NCBI GenBank assembly: GCA_050283925.1
Contig: JBNOAI010000005.1
Coordinates: 306,131 to 370,130, forward strand
DNA from: ZC4RG25 sp023428365
Lineage (GTDB): Bacteria; Pseudomonadota; Alphaproteobacteria; Rhizobiales; Hyphomicrobiaceae
Direction of reading: 5' to 3'
DNA length: 64,000 nt
Shown: piece after piece, positions 46,307-56,011 of the stretch
How the letters are laid out: each line of letters starts with the position of its first letter
Numbering within the stretch: the first letter of the stretch is position 1
The notes under the pieces: model-generated
The model's input: the letters and a program-made list of their open reading frames with translations, nothing else
Databases searched by the model: none
What the model was told of the DNA's origin: nothing
Position numbers and translations under genes: made by a program

Positions 46307-46921
46307 ATGACAACCAAACACGGCGAGAGCCGCCAGCTTCGGTTCGACTTTGGTGTCCACGACACCGTCGCCGACGTGCTCGGCCGGGCGTTGGCCCAGT
46401 GGCGTGAGGCCGACCGGATCACCCGGACCAAGCTGGCCGACGCCGCCCAGCAGGTCCGCGAGGCTCGACGACGACGGTTGCGGAAACAGAAGGTGCGCGT
46501 CTTCCTCGGCGAGTTGGACGTCCACGCCTTGATCTTCGATGGGCGCCGCACCTACCAGCGCGACGGGCGCATGCACTGGCGGCTGATACCGCGCAAGGGC
46601 ACCGGTTGGGTCGAGTATCCGCTGACTGGCTTCCGCGAGGCCGACCTCGGCGATCCGGTGATCGAACGGTTGGTGCTGCGGGTGCGCGACCGGATCAAGA
46701 GGGTTCTCTACTACGCCTGGAACGGCGATCCGAAGTGGCGGCTCACCTACTACAAGCTGCCGTCCTTCACGCTGTCCCCCGACAGCATCTCCGGTTGCTG
46801 GGACGACGACCTGGATGTGGAGACTATCGCCCAGGTGATCACCGAGCACGCGCTCCGCAAGGCCAAGTGGACAGCACGGCAGGCGCGGCGCAAGACCGCC
46901 GAAACAGGAGGCTCTCACTGA
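46307..46921 (+). CDS. Hypothetical protein
   Basis: A 204-residue soluble protein, start ambiguous: ATG 46307 begins the well-coded part, while ATG 46154 would add 51 residues. Features: a long helix rich in Arg and Ala (LADAAQQVREARRRRLRKQK, about 40-60), a central region with WRLIPRKGTGWVEYPLTGF, and a C-terminal WDDDLDVETIAQVI segment. I do not recognise the family. It lies 106 bp upstream of the HD hydrolase gene on the same strand. Confidence 0.6.
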   Translation: MTTKHGESRQLRFDFGVHDTVADVLGRALAQWREADRITRTKLADAAQQVREARRRRLRKQKVRVFLGELDVHALIFDGRRTYQRDGRMHWRLIPRKGTGWVEYPLTGFREADLGDPVIERLVLRVRDRIKRVLYYAWNGDPKWRLTYYKLPSFTLSPDSISGCWDDDLDVETIAQVITEHALRKAKWTARQARRKTAETGGSH

Positions 46922-47027
46922 GCGCCCTCGGCACACCGACCTGGAAAGACCGGATGTCGGCGACGATGCGGCATGACGGCGGACTTCCCGAAGCCAATCC
47001 ACCCGAACGTTCAACAGAAGAAGGATC

Positions 47028-47570
47028 ATGATCTTGCACAACGTGCTGAAGGCCGCGCACCAAGCTGCGGTATGGCATGCGGACCAGCGCCGGAAGGGTG
47101 CGAAGCAGGAACCGTACATCAACCACTTGCTGGAGGTCTCACGCCTCGTCGCAAGCTCTGCTGAAGGCCGCGGCGACGAAAACGTCATCGCTGCCGCGCT
47201 GCTACATGATGCGATCGAGGATCAGGAGATCACGGCCGAGACCATCGCCGAAATGTTCAACCGCGACGTGGCCAAGCTGGTGCTCGAAGTGACCGACGAC
47301 AAGTCCCTCGACAAGAAAATCCGTAAGGCTCTGCAGATTGCCAATGCACCCCACAAATCATCTCGCGCAGCTCTGATCAAGCTGGCTGACAAGATCAGCA
47401 ACGTGACTGCGGTTGCGAATGACCCGCCAGTTCATTGGGAGCTGGAAAGGTGCATCGCTTACGTGGAGTGGTCACGCGCCGTGGTGAGAGGATTGCCGCT
47501 CGCATCGGCGTCGCTTTTGCAACGATTTGAGGAAGCGGCAGCGCAAGCCGAGAGCAAATTTGCTGGCTAA
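47028..47570 (+). CDS. HD-domain hydrolase, MESH1/SpoT-hydrolase-like
   Basis: A 180-residue protein consisting of a single HD domain. The metal-binding pattern of the ppGpp-hydrolase branch is visible: His in AVWHADQRRKG, His in PYINHLLEV, the HD pair and following ED in ALLHDAIEDQE, and Asp in LADKISNVTAV. There is no synthetase or regulatory domain. The arrangement closely matches the small alarmone hydrolase/MESH1 group, which removes pyrophosphate from (p)ppGpp or phosphate from NADPH. AAGGATC precedes the ATG. A broader nucleotide phosphohydrolase role is also possible. Confidence 0.85.
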   Translation: MILHNVLKAAHQAAVWHADQRRKGAKQEPYINHLLEVSRLVASSAEGRGDENVIAAALLHDAIEDQEITAETIAEMFNRDVAKLVLEVTDDKSLDKKIRKALQIANAPHKSSRAALIKLADKISNVTAVANDPPVHWELERCIAYVEWSRAVVRGLPLASASLLQRFEEAAAQAESKFAG

Positions 47571-47816
47571 TTGGCTTTTCCAACCACGGAGTTCATCGGT
47601 GGCCGCGCGGCAGTATTAGGACGTCGCCGATCTGACGCCGACGTCGCGCCTAGAACCGCACGCAGAGCTTAGCGCCGCCCGCGTGGATCTTGGCAAACGA
47701 TTTGACGGCACCTGAGCTGTTTCTGTCAGTACGGCCCCCAGCTTGGAAACTCATTCGTAAACGGCTAATGAAGGCGCGCTGGCCAAGCCTAGCAGTTGAC
47801 AGAGGGGACTCTCACG

Positions 47817-48161
47817 ATGCGCGACTATCGAATTCTGCTGCTTGCGGCTATCGGCGCTGCTGTGCTGATCAATCGGCCAGCCGATGCGGCATCCAGTTGC
47901 AAATTTGAGAACCCCAACAAAGACGTGACAGTCCAGGGAACGGTTCGCTATGTGGACGCAGCCAACAGCGTGGTCGCCTCCTCCGGGTACCCCAAAGTTG
48001 TGGCCATCAATGACAGCAAGCGCGGCTGCATTGCGCATGTGCAGACAAAGCGAGCGGCGGGATGTGCGGCGGGCAAGACAGCGTTGGCCAAAGGCGCCAC
48101 GTTCGTTATTCCGTTCACGCCTGTTGTCTTGCTTGGCGCGAACAGCGTTGAGTGCCGCTAG
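47817..48161 (+). CDS. Secreted small hypothetical protein
   Basis: A 114-residue protein with a Sec signal peptide (hydrophobic residues 6-18, cleavage after ADA near residue 25). The mature part has four Cys residues (ASSCKFEN, RGCIAH, AGCAAGK, VECR), likely two disulfides, and a small beta-rich domain. GAGGGG precedes the ATG at 47817. No family recognised. Confidence 0.65.
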   Translation: MRDYRILLLAAIGAAVLINRPADAASSCKFENPNKDVTVQGTVRYVDAANSVVASSGYPKVVAINDSKRGCIAHVQTKRAAGCAAGKTALAKGATFVIPFTPVVLLGANSVECR

Positions 48162-48290
48162 AAGGCCTCGACGAATTGAGCGGCCCTTATTCATTTCCGC
48201 GGCCGTGCTCAAGCTGGCCTACCGCCCCCGCACTCCGGGAACTGCGCAAACTCGACATGGAAATCATCGTCGTGAACGAGAGAAGTGCCT

Positions 48291-48893
48291 TCACGAGCGA
48301 CGTGCTGCCTGCTCAATCATCTTCAGATCGCTCGCCTTGCGCAGTTCCCGGAACATCGTCGCCCGGCTGACGCTCAACAGGTTGGCCACTTCCTGGGCGT
48401 TCAGCTCTCCGGCATCCAGCAGTTTCCGCGCACGTACCACATCGGCAGGTAACATGATCCGACGCCGCCCGAGCAGCTTGCCGCGTGCTTTGGCGGCCGC
48501 GAGACCGGCGCGCGTGCGCTCCAGCATCAGGGCCCGCTCGAAGGCGGCGACGGATGCCATGATGCTGAGCACAAACTTGCCAGTCGAGCCCTTGGTGCTG
48601 AGGCCATCCTCGGTGGTCATAAAGTGGACACCACGCGTCTCCAGATCCTCCAGGATGCTTACGAGATGCGGCAGCGAACGGCCGATCCGGTCGAGCTTGT
48701 GACAGGCCAGCGTGTCACCCTTGTCGAGCGCGGCCAGCGTCTTGATAAGCTGCGGCCGGTCATGACGGGCACCTGAGGCCTTCTCCAGGAAGATATGCTC
48801 ATCCTTCACCCCGATCCGGCGTGCGGCATCGACTTGAAGGTCGAGGCTCTGATCACGGGTCGAGACGCGGGCGTAGAACACGGTTTTGGGCAT
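48291..48893 (-). CDS. Serine recombinase (resolvase/invertase family)
   Basis: A 200-residue small serine recombinase. The catalytic Ser is in FYARVSTRDQ near residue 9, the conserved CHKLDRIGRS lies near residue 68, the E-helix follows, and a C-terminal helix-turn-helix (AQEVANLLSVSRATMFRELR) is at about 165-185. This is the Tn3-resolvase/Gin-type length. I place the start at 48893; longer frames upstream lack support. No transposase or clear terminal repeats are next to it, so it may be an orphan or remnant of a mobile element. Confidence 0.88.
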   Translation of the reverse strand: MPKTVFYARVSTRDQSLDLQVDAARRIGVKDEHIFLEKASGARHDRPQLIKTLAALDKGDTLACHKLDRIGRSLPHLVSILEDLETRGVHFMTTEDGLSTKGSTGKFVLSIMASVAAFERALMLERTRAGLAAAKARGKLLGRRRIMLPADVVRARKLLDAGELNAQEVANLLSVSRATMFRELRKASDLKMIEQAARRS

Positions 48894-49606
48894 GGATTTC
48901 GGCTCCGTGCGTTGAGACTGAGTTTTGATACTTTGACATAGAGGCAATTGTGAGACTAAGGATTGAGACCGTGTCAGAAACGAAGGTTTTTGAGCCTGGG
49001 CAACTTTGGGTTTCGCTCTGTCGCCTTCCATGTCCGCACAGGTCGCCTGTCGCAGCTAACGCGCGCTTGCAGGCGATGTTTGCGAGCAGCGCTTCTGCTC
49101 TCTGTCTTGTAGCGCCTGCTCCATTGACCACATCAGGCGCGCGCTGCCGAGATCGCAGCGATGCGCAAGAAGCAGGACCTAAAGCGGATGCCAGACTGGG
49201 AGCTTTCTCGCGACCTCCGGCGGACGCATATGACCATGATGAGGGACTTGAAAATCCCGCAATAATCTGCGATCGCGTCAGCTCGTCTGGGGGCACGCTC
49301 CGGTCTGCGCCTAGATCAAATGCCGCGTAATGCTCCCATCGCGATACCCGTCGCCCAGCGGCAGATTCGCGCCCGCCGAATCGCGCGGGAAGCCAAGAAA
49401 CTTACCATTGTCGCTGGCAAACGCGTGGCACGTCTTACGCCCAGCAGGCAGCAGCGCCAGCACTTTAGTTGGGTCATTACAACCACCGAACAGCAACCAG
49501 GCGCGGTGGATGGTTCACTCAAGCTCGACGATCCGTTGGGTCTGATCCGTAGACATCAGGCGACGCGATTACCCCGCGCCGCACACGTTCCGCTAGATTG
49601 TAACAT
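48894..49606. other. Intergenic stretch with one possible tiny gene
   Basis: About 710 bp between the recombinase and the Zn-alcohol dehydrogenase stop. The only candidate is a 34-residue basic peptide (49161-49265, plus strand, MRKKQDLKRMPDWELSRDLR start) with no Shine-Dalgarno. The rest shows nothing supportable. Confidence 0.35.
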
Positions 49607-50776
49607 CTACGGCTTCAGCACCACCTTGATGCAGCCATCCCTCCTATCATTGAACTTTTTGTACAGCTCTGGGCCCTCCTCGAGGGAGGCGACGTCGGTG
49701 ATAACGAAAGAGGGGTCAATCTCTCCGTCCTCGATCCGTTTCAACAGCTTCGGCAAATAATGCTGCACCGGCGTCTGTGCCATGCGCAGCGTTAGTCCGC
49801 GGTTCATCGCGGAACCAATCGGGATCTTATCAAGGTAACCGGCATAGACACCGACGATCGAGACGGTGCCAAAGTTCCGACAGCACTGAATTGCTTGTCG
49901 AACCACATGGGGGCGATCGGTGCCCATGAAGGTCGCGACCTTTACTCGATCAACCATCGCGGCGAAACTCGATCGGGCGTCAGGTTCGGTCCCAACGGCA
50001 TCGATGCACGCATCGGCACCACGCCCCCGCGTCAAGTATTGAATGCGCTCGTAGATATCTTCGCTAATGAAATCCAGCGTTGTGGCCCCCGCGGAGCGCG
50101 CCAAAGCCAACCGCTCTGGAACGGTATCAATTGCAATGACGGCTTTGGCGCCGAGAAGGAAGGCACTCCTGATGGCAAACTGGCCAACGGGACCGCAACC
50201 CCAGACCGCGATCGTATCCTCAGGCTTGATGTTACAGAATTCGGCAGCCATGTACCCGGTTGGAAAAATATCCGACAGGAACAGCACCTGCTCGTCAGTC
50301 AGGTGCGATGGCACTTTGATCGGGCCGACATCGGCGAATGGAACCCGCAAATACTCCGCTTGCCCACCCGGATAACCACCGAGCAAATGCGAGTACCCGA
50401 ACAGGCCCGCCGGCGAATGTCCCCAGAGTTCGGCAACCTTCGCCGCGTCCGGGTTTGATCGTTCGCACGCGGAATAGTGCCCTCGCTGACAGAAGAAGCA
50501 CTCACCGCATGAGATCGTGAACGGCACGACAACGCGGTCTCCGACCTTGAGTGTCTTATGGGCTGAGCCGACCTCGACGACTTCACCCATCGTTTCATGG
50601 CCGAGTATGTCGCCGCTGTGCATCTCAGGGACGACCCCGTTGAAGAGATGCAGGTCCGATCCGCAGATAGCGCACGCGGTCACTTTGATGATGGCGTCGC
50701 GCGGATCCTGGATGGCGGGATCGGGCACCGTTTCGTAGCGGACATCGCCTTTGCCGTGCCAGCAGAGAGCCTTCAT
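49607..50776 (-). CDS. Zinc-dependent alcohol dehydrogenase (FdhA-like)
   Basis: Medium-chain dehydrogenase of 389 residues. Catalytic zinc ligands are visible in CAICGSDLH and GHETMGEVVEVG; the structural zinc-type Cys cluster is CGECFFCQRGHYSAC; the coenzyme motif is VWGCGPVGQFAIRSA. This arrangement with the CIDAVGTEP segment is typical of the glutathione-independent formaldehyde dehydrogenase-like group. It stands alone on the minus strand. Substrate could be formaldehyde, a polyol or another alcohol. Confidence 0.88.
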   Translation of the reverse strand: MKALCWHGKGDVRYETVPDPAIQDPRDAIIKVTACAICGSDLHLFNGVVPEMHSGDILGHETMGEVVEVGSAHKTLKVGDRVVVPFTISCGECFFCQRGHYSACERSNPDAAKVAELWGHSPAGLFGYSHLLGGYPGGQAEYLRVPFADVGPIKVPSHLTDEQVLFLSDIFPTGYMAAEFCNIKPEDTIAVWGCGPVGQFAIRSAFLLGAKAVIAIDTVPERLALARSAGATTLDFISEDIYERIQYLTRGRGADACIDAVGTEPDARSSFAAMVDRVKVATFMGTDRPHVVRQAIQCCRNFGTVSIVGVYAGYLDKIPIGSAMNRGLTLRMAQTPVQHYLPKLLKRIEDGEIDPSFVITDVASLEEGPELYKKFNDRRDGCIKVVLKP

Positions 50777-51032
50777 CGCGACAACCTCAACGTTGGAGTG
50801 CAGATTGCGAAGATGGTCTTCGAGACAACCTGCGGCGGCTCCGGCCGTTCCCCGGCTTGCAGGATTGCGGAACGACGTGATGAAGCAAACGCTTATGTCG
50901 CCGCCAACTCAGAGAGACGATCTCATGTTTGACATGTCTGGGTATCGGCGGAGCCGATCTTTAAGAGGCTTCCTCAACCCGGGATCATCTTGCGGTAGGG
51001 ATTCCGCATGCTACCAGCCAATAAGAACCGCC

Positions 51033-51227
51033 ATGTCTTCCAAGCGTGAGCTCATTGAGCTCAAAGCGAAGCGATACGTCCGCCGTGACGAGCAAGGCCA
51101 GCTTAAAGAAAGCGAGGATGTCGGCCGCTTTTTGAACGCTGATCGCCGCACCAAGGCCAAGACCGTCGCAAAGCCTGGGCACGGCGATCAACTGACCGCC
51201 GCAGCAAGACCTAAAGCGGTAGGTTGA
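51033..51227 (+). CDS. Small basic hypothetical protein
   Basis: A 64-residue, Lys/Arg-rich protein (KRELIELKAKRYVRRDEQGQ at about 4-23) from ATG 51033. No family recognised, weak Shine-Dalgarno. Codon use is fairly clean, and a G/C-rich stretch followed by a T-run at about 51300-51330 could end its transcript. Confidence 0.5.
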   Translation: MSSKRELIELKAKRYVRRDEQGQLKESEDVGRFLNADRRTKAKTVAKPGHGDQLTAAARPKAVG

Positions 51228-51338
51228 CAGCGAATCCAGGGGTCGCTTTGATGCGCTCACCTGTCAGATCGACTATGCGTCAACGTCAGGGGCAGCCTCC
51301 CTTCGGCGGGGTTTTTGCTGACCAGACAGTAAACCACC

Positions 51339-52913
51339 TTAGCGACCATCAAGCAGGCTACGCACACAACGCGCCAAATCCGACGCGGTCACGGGTTTCT
51401 GCACGACACTGACGTCGTCTTCGAGACCCTGATGAAGGATCGTGATTCGCGGGTAGCCGGTCATCAACATCACGGGCAATCCAGGTCGGATCTCACGAGC
51501 GCGTTTGGCGATGGCTAGGCCATCAACACCCGGCATAACGACGTCAGAAAGCAGGAGCGATATATTCTTATTATGCTGCAATAGAGATAGCGCGCCTTGA
51601 GCACCCGGAGCACTCAACACATTGTAGTGCAATCCGCGGAGGACATCGCAAACGTAGGACCGCACATCATCGTCGTCCTCGACGACCAGGATTGTCTCAC
51701 CTTGCTCTCCTGTGGCCAAAACCTCGTTGTGCTCTTCCTCAGATTGCCCGTAACTGGATTTCAAGCGCGGCAGATAGATCGATACGACAGTTCCCAAACC
51801 CGGCTCACTATAGATGCGAACGTGGCCGCCTGATTGTTTCACAAATCCATAAACTTGGCTCAAGCCTAAACCAGTGCCTTGCCCAACTTCTTTTGTCGTG
51901 AAGAATGGCTCGAACGCATGATTCAACACGTCTTGTGTCATTCCATATCCAGTATCGGAGACGCTGATCTTGACGAACTGGCCAGGAAATAAGTCAGGAT
52001 CGTAACGGCAATAGTCTTCCTGCAACGTTACATTCTCAGTCTCGAAGGTCAGTTCACCCCCATCGGGCATCGCATCGCGCGCGTTGATGGCCAGATTTAA
52101 CAGTGCAGTGTCTAAATGGTTTGCATCGACCTCGACAGGCCAGGGCGGGGCTCCTGCGATGTGTTCAACGCGAATGGTCTCGCTCAACGAGCGTCGGATG
52201 AAATCCAAGGATCCAACAAGGAATTTATCAAGCTCGAGCGGCTTTGGATTTAGGGGTTGACGCCGGGAAAATGACAGCAGCCGGCTCGTTAGTGCTGCTG
52301 CTCTCTGGGCTCCACGCTTTGCGTTTTCCAGCGAACGTAGCAGGCTTGCGCGACTGTTTGGATCCTTGCTGTGGCGCTCGGCGCTTTCAATGTTGCCCTG
52401 GATGATCATCAGCAAATTGTTGAAATCGTGAGCGATGCCGCCGCTCAGCTGGCCGACCGCCTCCATCTTCTGTGACACGGCCAACTGCTGCTGCATTTCG
52501 TTGACTTTGGCCTGGGCACTCACTCGCTCCGTGATGTCGCGGGTCACTTTTGCGAAGCCAACCAATTCCCCGCCTTCATCAAGAATGCGGTCGATCACGA
52601 CCCAGGCGTGAAAGCCGGTGCCGTCCTTACGATACCGAACGCCTTCGGTTTCGTACTTGCCTTCTTTGGCTGCGATCATCAGCGCCCTGTCCGGAACCCC
52701 TTCTGAGCGTTCGGCCTCGGAATAGAAGCAGCTGAAATGCTTACCTATGATCTCCTGCGCCGTGTAACCCTTGATCCGTTCAGCACCCGAGTTCCAACTG
52801 GCAACTCTGCCATCGGGTTCAAGCATGAAGATCGCATAATCAACGACGGCCTCGATCAGCATTTGCATGCGCTTTGAGCTGCTGATGGTTCTGACTTGAG
52901 AATTGTCTGGCAC
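51339..52913 (-). CDS. Hybrid sensor histidine kinase (PAS-HisKA-HATPase-REC)
   Basis: A soluble hybrid kinase of about 524 residues: PAS domain (about 15-140, with IFMLEPDGRVASWNSGAERI and an FHAWVVIDRILDE segment), histidine phospho-acceptor SGGIAHDFNNLL near residue 180, HATPase with AINARDAMPDGG and DTGYGMTQD, and a C-terminal receiver domain with VVEDDDDVRSYV and the phosphorylated Asp in LLSDVVMPG. Start is uncertain; I give the GTG at 52913, with ATG 52868 and ATG 52982 as alternatives. No adjacent partner regulator. Confidence 0.87.
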   Translation of the reverse strand: MPDNSQVRTISSSKRMQMLIEAVVDYAIFMLEPDGRVASWNSGAERIKGYTAQEIIGKHFSCFYSEAERSEGVPDRALMIAAKEGKYETEGVRYRKDGTGFHAWVVIDRILDEGGELVGFAKVTRDITERVSAQAKVNEMQQQLAVSQKMEAVGQLSGGIAHDFNNLLMIIQGNIESAERHSKDPNSRASLLRSLENAKRGAQRAAALTSRLLSFSRRQPLNPKPLELDKFLVGSLDFIRRSLSETIRVEHIAGAPPWPVEVDANHLDTALLNLAINARDAMPDGGELTFETENVTLQEDYCRYDPDLFPGQFVKISVSDTGYGMTQDVLNHAFEPFFTTKEVGQGTGLGLSQVYGFVKQSGGHVRIYSEPGLGTVVSIYLPRLKSSYGQSEEEHNEVLATGEQGETILVVEDDDDVRSYVCDVLRGLHYNVLSAPGAQGALSLLQHNKNISLLLSDVVMPGVDGLAIAKRAREIRPGLPVMLMTGYPRITILHQGLEDDVSVVQKPVTASDLARCVRSLLDGR

Positions 52914-53039
52914 TGCGCCCCCGGAAACCCGATTGAGAAGGAACGGCGCGAGGTCCCCAGCTGCGTTTCCGCCGCACAGCATTCCGCGCCAACGCAACTA
53001 ACGCGGCAACGTCGGAAACGTTCCAAGCTAGGTAGGAAG

Positions 53040-53284
53040 CGACGCCCGCCCGGCAATAGCTTCTTTATTGTGCGACCAGCGCCGCCTGGTCGATCACCCA
53101 GCGGGTCAAGCTGCCGCCGCAGCGCCTCAGCGGCCTTGACCGTGAACCGCTTACCTGCCTTTCCAACGTAGATCAGATCGCGACCGACGCGCTTCGCCAG
53201 TACAACGCCGCCAGCGAGCAGTGTGCACTTGACCGTCAAGCCATTTTCTCTTGAGGTGCGCTCCGCCTGCGCGAAGTGCTCCAC
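53040..53284 (-). pseudogene. Remnant of ATP-dependent DNA ligase-like protein
   Basis: The minus-strand peptide here contains AKRVGRDLIYVGKAGKRF followed by TVKAAEALRRQLDPL, the very common C-terminal OB-fold segment of ligase D-type DNA ligases (xLIYVGKVGTGF then LRxRLDPL). The rest of the ligase is missing, and downstream sequence loses the pattern. It is squeezed between the kinase and the ABC transporter. A degenerate, 5'-truncated fragment is the simplest reading. Confidence 0.5.
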
Positions 53285-53328
53285 GAAGACAACCTTGACA
53301 GCCGTCTGGCGATTCGCAGGTGGCCAGT

Positions 53329-55281
53329 TCAGCGGCGTGCCGCATCTCGCACCTTTGAGGATTTCTTCAACACTCCGTAGATCCAGGAGCCAAGCGGCAT
53401 TCGGGCGGCGCGGCGCCGCAGGTCGTCGTCGCGGACCAGCCGGGCACCACCGGGTCGCCGCGCAAGCGTGAGCTTTCGGGTGTGAAATGCCTCCAATTCC
53501 GGTCTATGACCAACGCTGATGATCGTCGTGTTTGGCAGTCGATTGGTTAAAAGCTCCATCAGCTCGTCCTGGCTCGTTGGATCCAACGCTGCCGTCGCTT
53601 CGTCGAGCACGACGATATCCGGCGTGTGGAGAAGAATGCGTGCAAGCGCCAAGCGTTGCTTCTCCCCGCCCGACAATGTCTGGTCCCACGGCTCCTCTTC
53701 GGTCAGTCGCTCAGACAAGTGAGCAAGACCGACCAACTTCAGCATGTCGGCGACATCGCTTTCCCGCATGCTCTCGGGCGCAGCCGGGTATGTCACTGCG
53801 CGCTGAAGCGATCCAACCGGCACGTACGGCCGCTGCGGAAGGAGAAACAGCGATGCTCCCCTCTGAAGCTCGACGAAACCACCCCCCCAGGGCCATAGAC
53901 CCGCGAGCGCTCGAACTAGCGTGCTCTTTCCCGTGCCAGACTCTCCGGCGATAAGAACACGCTCTCCAGGCATGACATCGACTTCGGTTTGGTCGAGAAT
54001 TGCTGTTCCATCATCAAGTGCGACGGACAAATCTCTGAGCCGCAAGGCGGCACCATCGCCATCAGTGCTGATCTGGATCCGGCCAACCTGATCGCCAATT
54101 TCCGCAGCCTCGAGGCTGTCCAAAGATGCGATCAGCGACGCCACGCGAATTGCAGATGCCGTCCAGTCGGCCAGGCGCGGATAATTATCGACGATCCAGT
54201 TGAATGCTGCCTGTACAATGGTGAACGCAGACGCCGCCTGCATGATCTCACCGAGCGACATGGAGCCGTCAAGATACTTGGGCGCACACAAGATGATCGG
54301 AAGAACCGGCGCTATGAAAGAGGATGTCTGCGAAACCGCAGTCGTTTTCATCGTCTGAAATGCGACGTCTCTCCAGGCTCTAAGGACCTTCGCCAGCGAC
54401 CGACCAAGACCAACCCCTTCCTCCCCCTCCCCACGGATCAATGCAATGCTCTCACCGTTCTCGCGAACCCGTGTCAGCACGTACCGCAGTTCGGCTTCGG
54501 ACTGATTCTTTGCTTCCGATGCCTGAACAAAACGGCTGCCGATGATCACCATGGCACCGCTGGCGATCGTGGCGTACAGCACTGCCGCAATGACGAGAAA
54601 GCCGGGAACCTCGATGGGGACGCCGATCACGGCAAGATTCAGGGAACCACCAATGGTCCACAGCACGGTGATGAAGGTGGCCGCAGAAACAAATGCCTGC
54701 AACACGCCGGTTACGAAATCGACGGGTGCTTCTGTCGCTATACGGACATCTTCAGACAGGCGCGCTTCCGGATTCTTGTGGTCACCGTGAACTAGATTGA
54801 GCTGATAGTAGCGACCGCTCAGCAGCCACCGATCAATCACATGCTCCGTGAACCATTTGCGCCATGACCGCTGCAGTCTGGTGCGCAGATAGACTTGGCT
54901 GACGCTCAATAACACGCTGACGAAAAGGATGCCGACGTAAATCAGTGCAAGTTGCCCAACCCGCGGTGCATGGCGTTGTTCGAGCGCGTCGAAAATCGCA
55001 CGGTTCCAAACGTTCATCGCGTAAGACGCGGCAACAACCGCGAGGACAACGGCAATGAGTGCAATGGTCAGTGTCCAGGCGCGCAGCCGGCCTTGGCTGC
55101 ACCAGAATTGTCTCGCAGCTCGGATGAAGCGCCGCAATAACAGGCGCCGACGCTCCTGCGCGGAAAGCTCAGTAGCAGGCGCTTCGTGATCTGGCTCTCC
55201 TTCAGCGCGATTTGACAGATCTCTGCTCTCCGGCCGCTCCGGCCGCTCCGGCGCTTTAGCAGAGTCGCGGTGGTTCACCAT
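53329..55281 (-). CDS. ABC transporter, fused permease and ATPase (YddA/SbmA-like)
   Basis: A 650-residue half-transporter of the ABC_membrane_2 type: a Glu/Arg-rich cytoplasmic N-terminus (1-55), six hydrophobic segments (about 68-370) including an RTRLQRSWRKWFTEHVIDRWL loop, and a C-terminal ATPase with Walker A GESGTGKST, signature LSGGEKQR and Walker B VVLDEATAALD. This group (YddA, SbmA, and the human ABCD proteins) moves peptides or fatty-acyl compounds. It stands alone. The C-terminal end overlaps the upstream part of the ligase remnant. Confidence 0.87.
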   Translation of the reverse strand: MVNHRDSAKAPERPERPESRDLSNRAEGEPDHEAPATELSAQERRRLLLRRFIRAARQFWCSQGRLRAWTLTIALIAVVLAVVAASYAMNVWNRAIFDALEQRHAPRVGQLALIYVGILFVSVLLSVSQVYLRTRLQRSWRKWFTEHVIDRWLLSGRYYQLNLVHGDHKNPEARLSEDVRIATEAPVDFVTGVLQAFVSAATFITVLWTIGGSLNLAVIGVPIEVPGFLVIAAVLYATIASGAMVIIGSRFVQASEAKNQSEAELRYVLTRVRENGESIALIRGEGEEGVGLGRSLAKVLRAWRDVAFQTMKTTAVSQTSSFIAPVLPIILCAPKYLDGSMSLGEIMQAASAFTIVQAAFNWIVDNYPRLADWTASAIRVASLIASLDSLEAAEIGDQVGRIQISTDGDGAALRLRDLSVALDDGTAILDQTEVDVMPGERVLIAGESGTGKSTLVRALAGLWPWGGGFVELQRGASLFLLPQRPYVPVGSLQRAVTYPAAPESMRESDVADMLKLVGLAHLSERLTEEEPWDQTLSGGEKQRLALARILLHTPDIVVLDEATAALDPTSQDELMELLTNRLPNTTIISVGHRPELEAFHTRKLTLARRPGGARLVRDDDLRRRAARMPLGSWIYGVLKKSSKVRDAARR

Positions 55282-55422
55282 CGAACGTATCCGAGGCTGA
55301 TAGGATCGGAGATATTTGGAAGCGCAGTCTTAGAAGCAAGACGAGATGGCCCGCTCGAAGTCGCGGTCATCGTCGAAGTCGAGATGGCAATCAGGCGTTG
55401 TTTTGAATTTAGGCGCGTTGGC

Positions 55423-55587
55423 TCAGATGCGTCCCATCAACAACAGAATGAGGACGATGATGAGTGCCAAGCCCAGCCCACCACCACCGTAATACCCGGT
55501 CCCATAGAACGGGCCGCCACCGACTCCACTAAAGCCGCCCAGAAGCGCAATAATGAGAACAATCAGAATAATCGTGCCGAGAGACAT
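55423..55587 (-). CDS. DUF3309 family small membrane protein
   Basis: A 54-residue protein (ATG 55587) with an N-terminal helix (MSLGTIILIVLIIALLGGF), a Gly/Tyr-rich middle and a C-terminal helix (LGLALIIVLILLLMGRI). This is the DUF3309 pattern, common and uncharacterised in Hyphomicrobiales. I looked for an EcfG promoter upstream and found only a -35-like GGAAC without a matching -10. Confidence 0.75.
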   Translation of the reverse strand: MSLGTIILIVLIIALLGGFSGVGGGPFYGTGYYGGGGLGLALIIVLILLLMGRI

Positions 55588-56011
55588 AACCCCACCTTAT
55601 TCCGATAAGCCGAAGCTCATTTGGTGGAATAATTCCCGACAGTCGAAACAGTTCCGCGCACATCACACTCCGAGTCCTCTGGCGGGAACCCGAAACAGCC
55701 GGCGGATCGCATTACACGCTATGCACCAAGCCCGCGTTCACGTGATTTGAGGATTTATATCGGTGCGATCGACAAAAGAACCCCGACCTTCGACAGCTGG
55801 CATCGCCCAAAGAGAGGAGTTCTACGAGCCCGAAGAGTGTGACGGACGGAACTCATTGACGATGGCCCTGCGAACATCTCCCCGTCCAGTGGAAACTCGA
55901 TCGCTATTGGCGTGTAGTAGCCCCGGCTCGAATCGATGGCCGCAGCCGGCGTTTGTCGTGGTGCGTTGCTGCTTCGTCCCGCCTGCCAACTGACGTTGCC
56001 AAATGACAAGT
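55588..56011. other. Intergenic stretch, possible small RNA before a terminator
   Basis: About 420 bp; a 76-residue plus-strand frame (55763-55993) has a low-complexity, non-protein-like composition. The terminator at 56012 must end some plus-strand transcript, so a small RNA is possible. Confidence 0.35.

Noticed and set aside
48904..49010. Tn3-type terminal repeat or res site near the recombinase
   Set aside because: A stretch resembling GTCAGAAACG is present, but I could not find the paired end or a transposase, so a Tn3 element is not supported.
51290..51330. Terminator after the small basic protein gene at 51033
   Set aside because: The stem has internal mismatches and only about four continuous pairs next to the T-run; not strong enough to list.
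55654..55690. EcfG promoter for the DUF3309 gene
   Set aside because: A -35-like GGAAC is present on the minus strand, but the -10 position reads AATT instead of CGTT at both allowed spacings.
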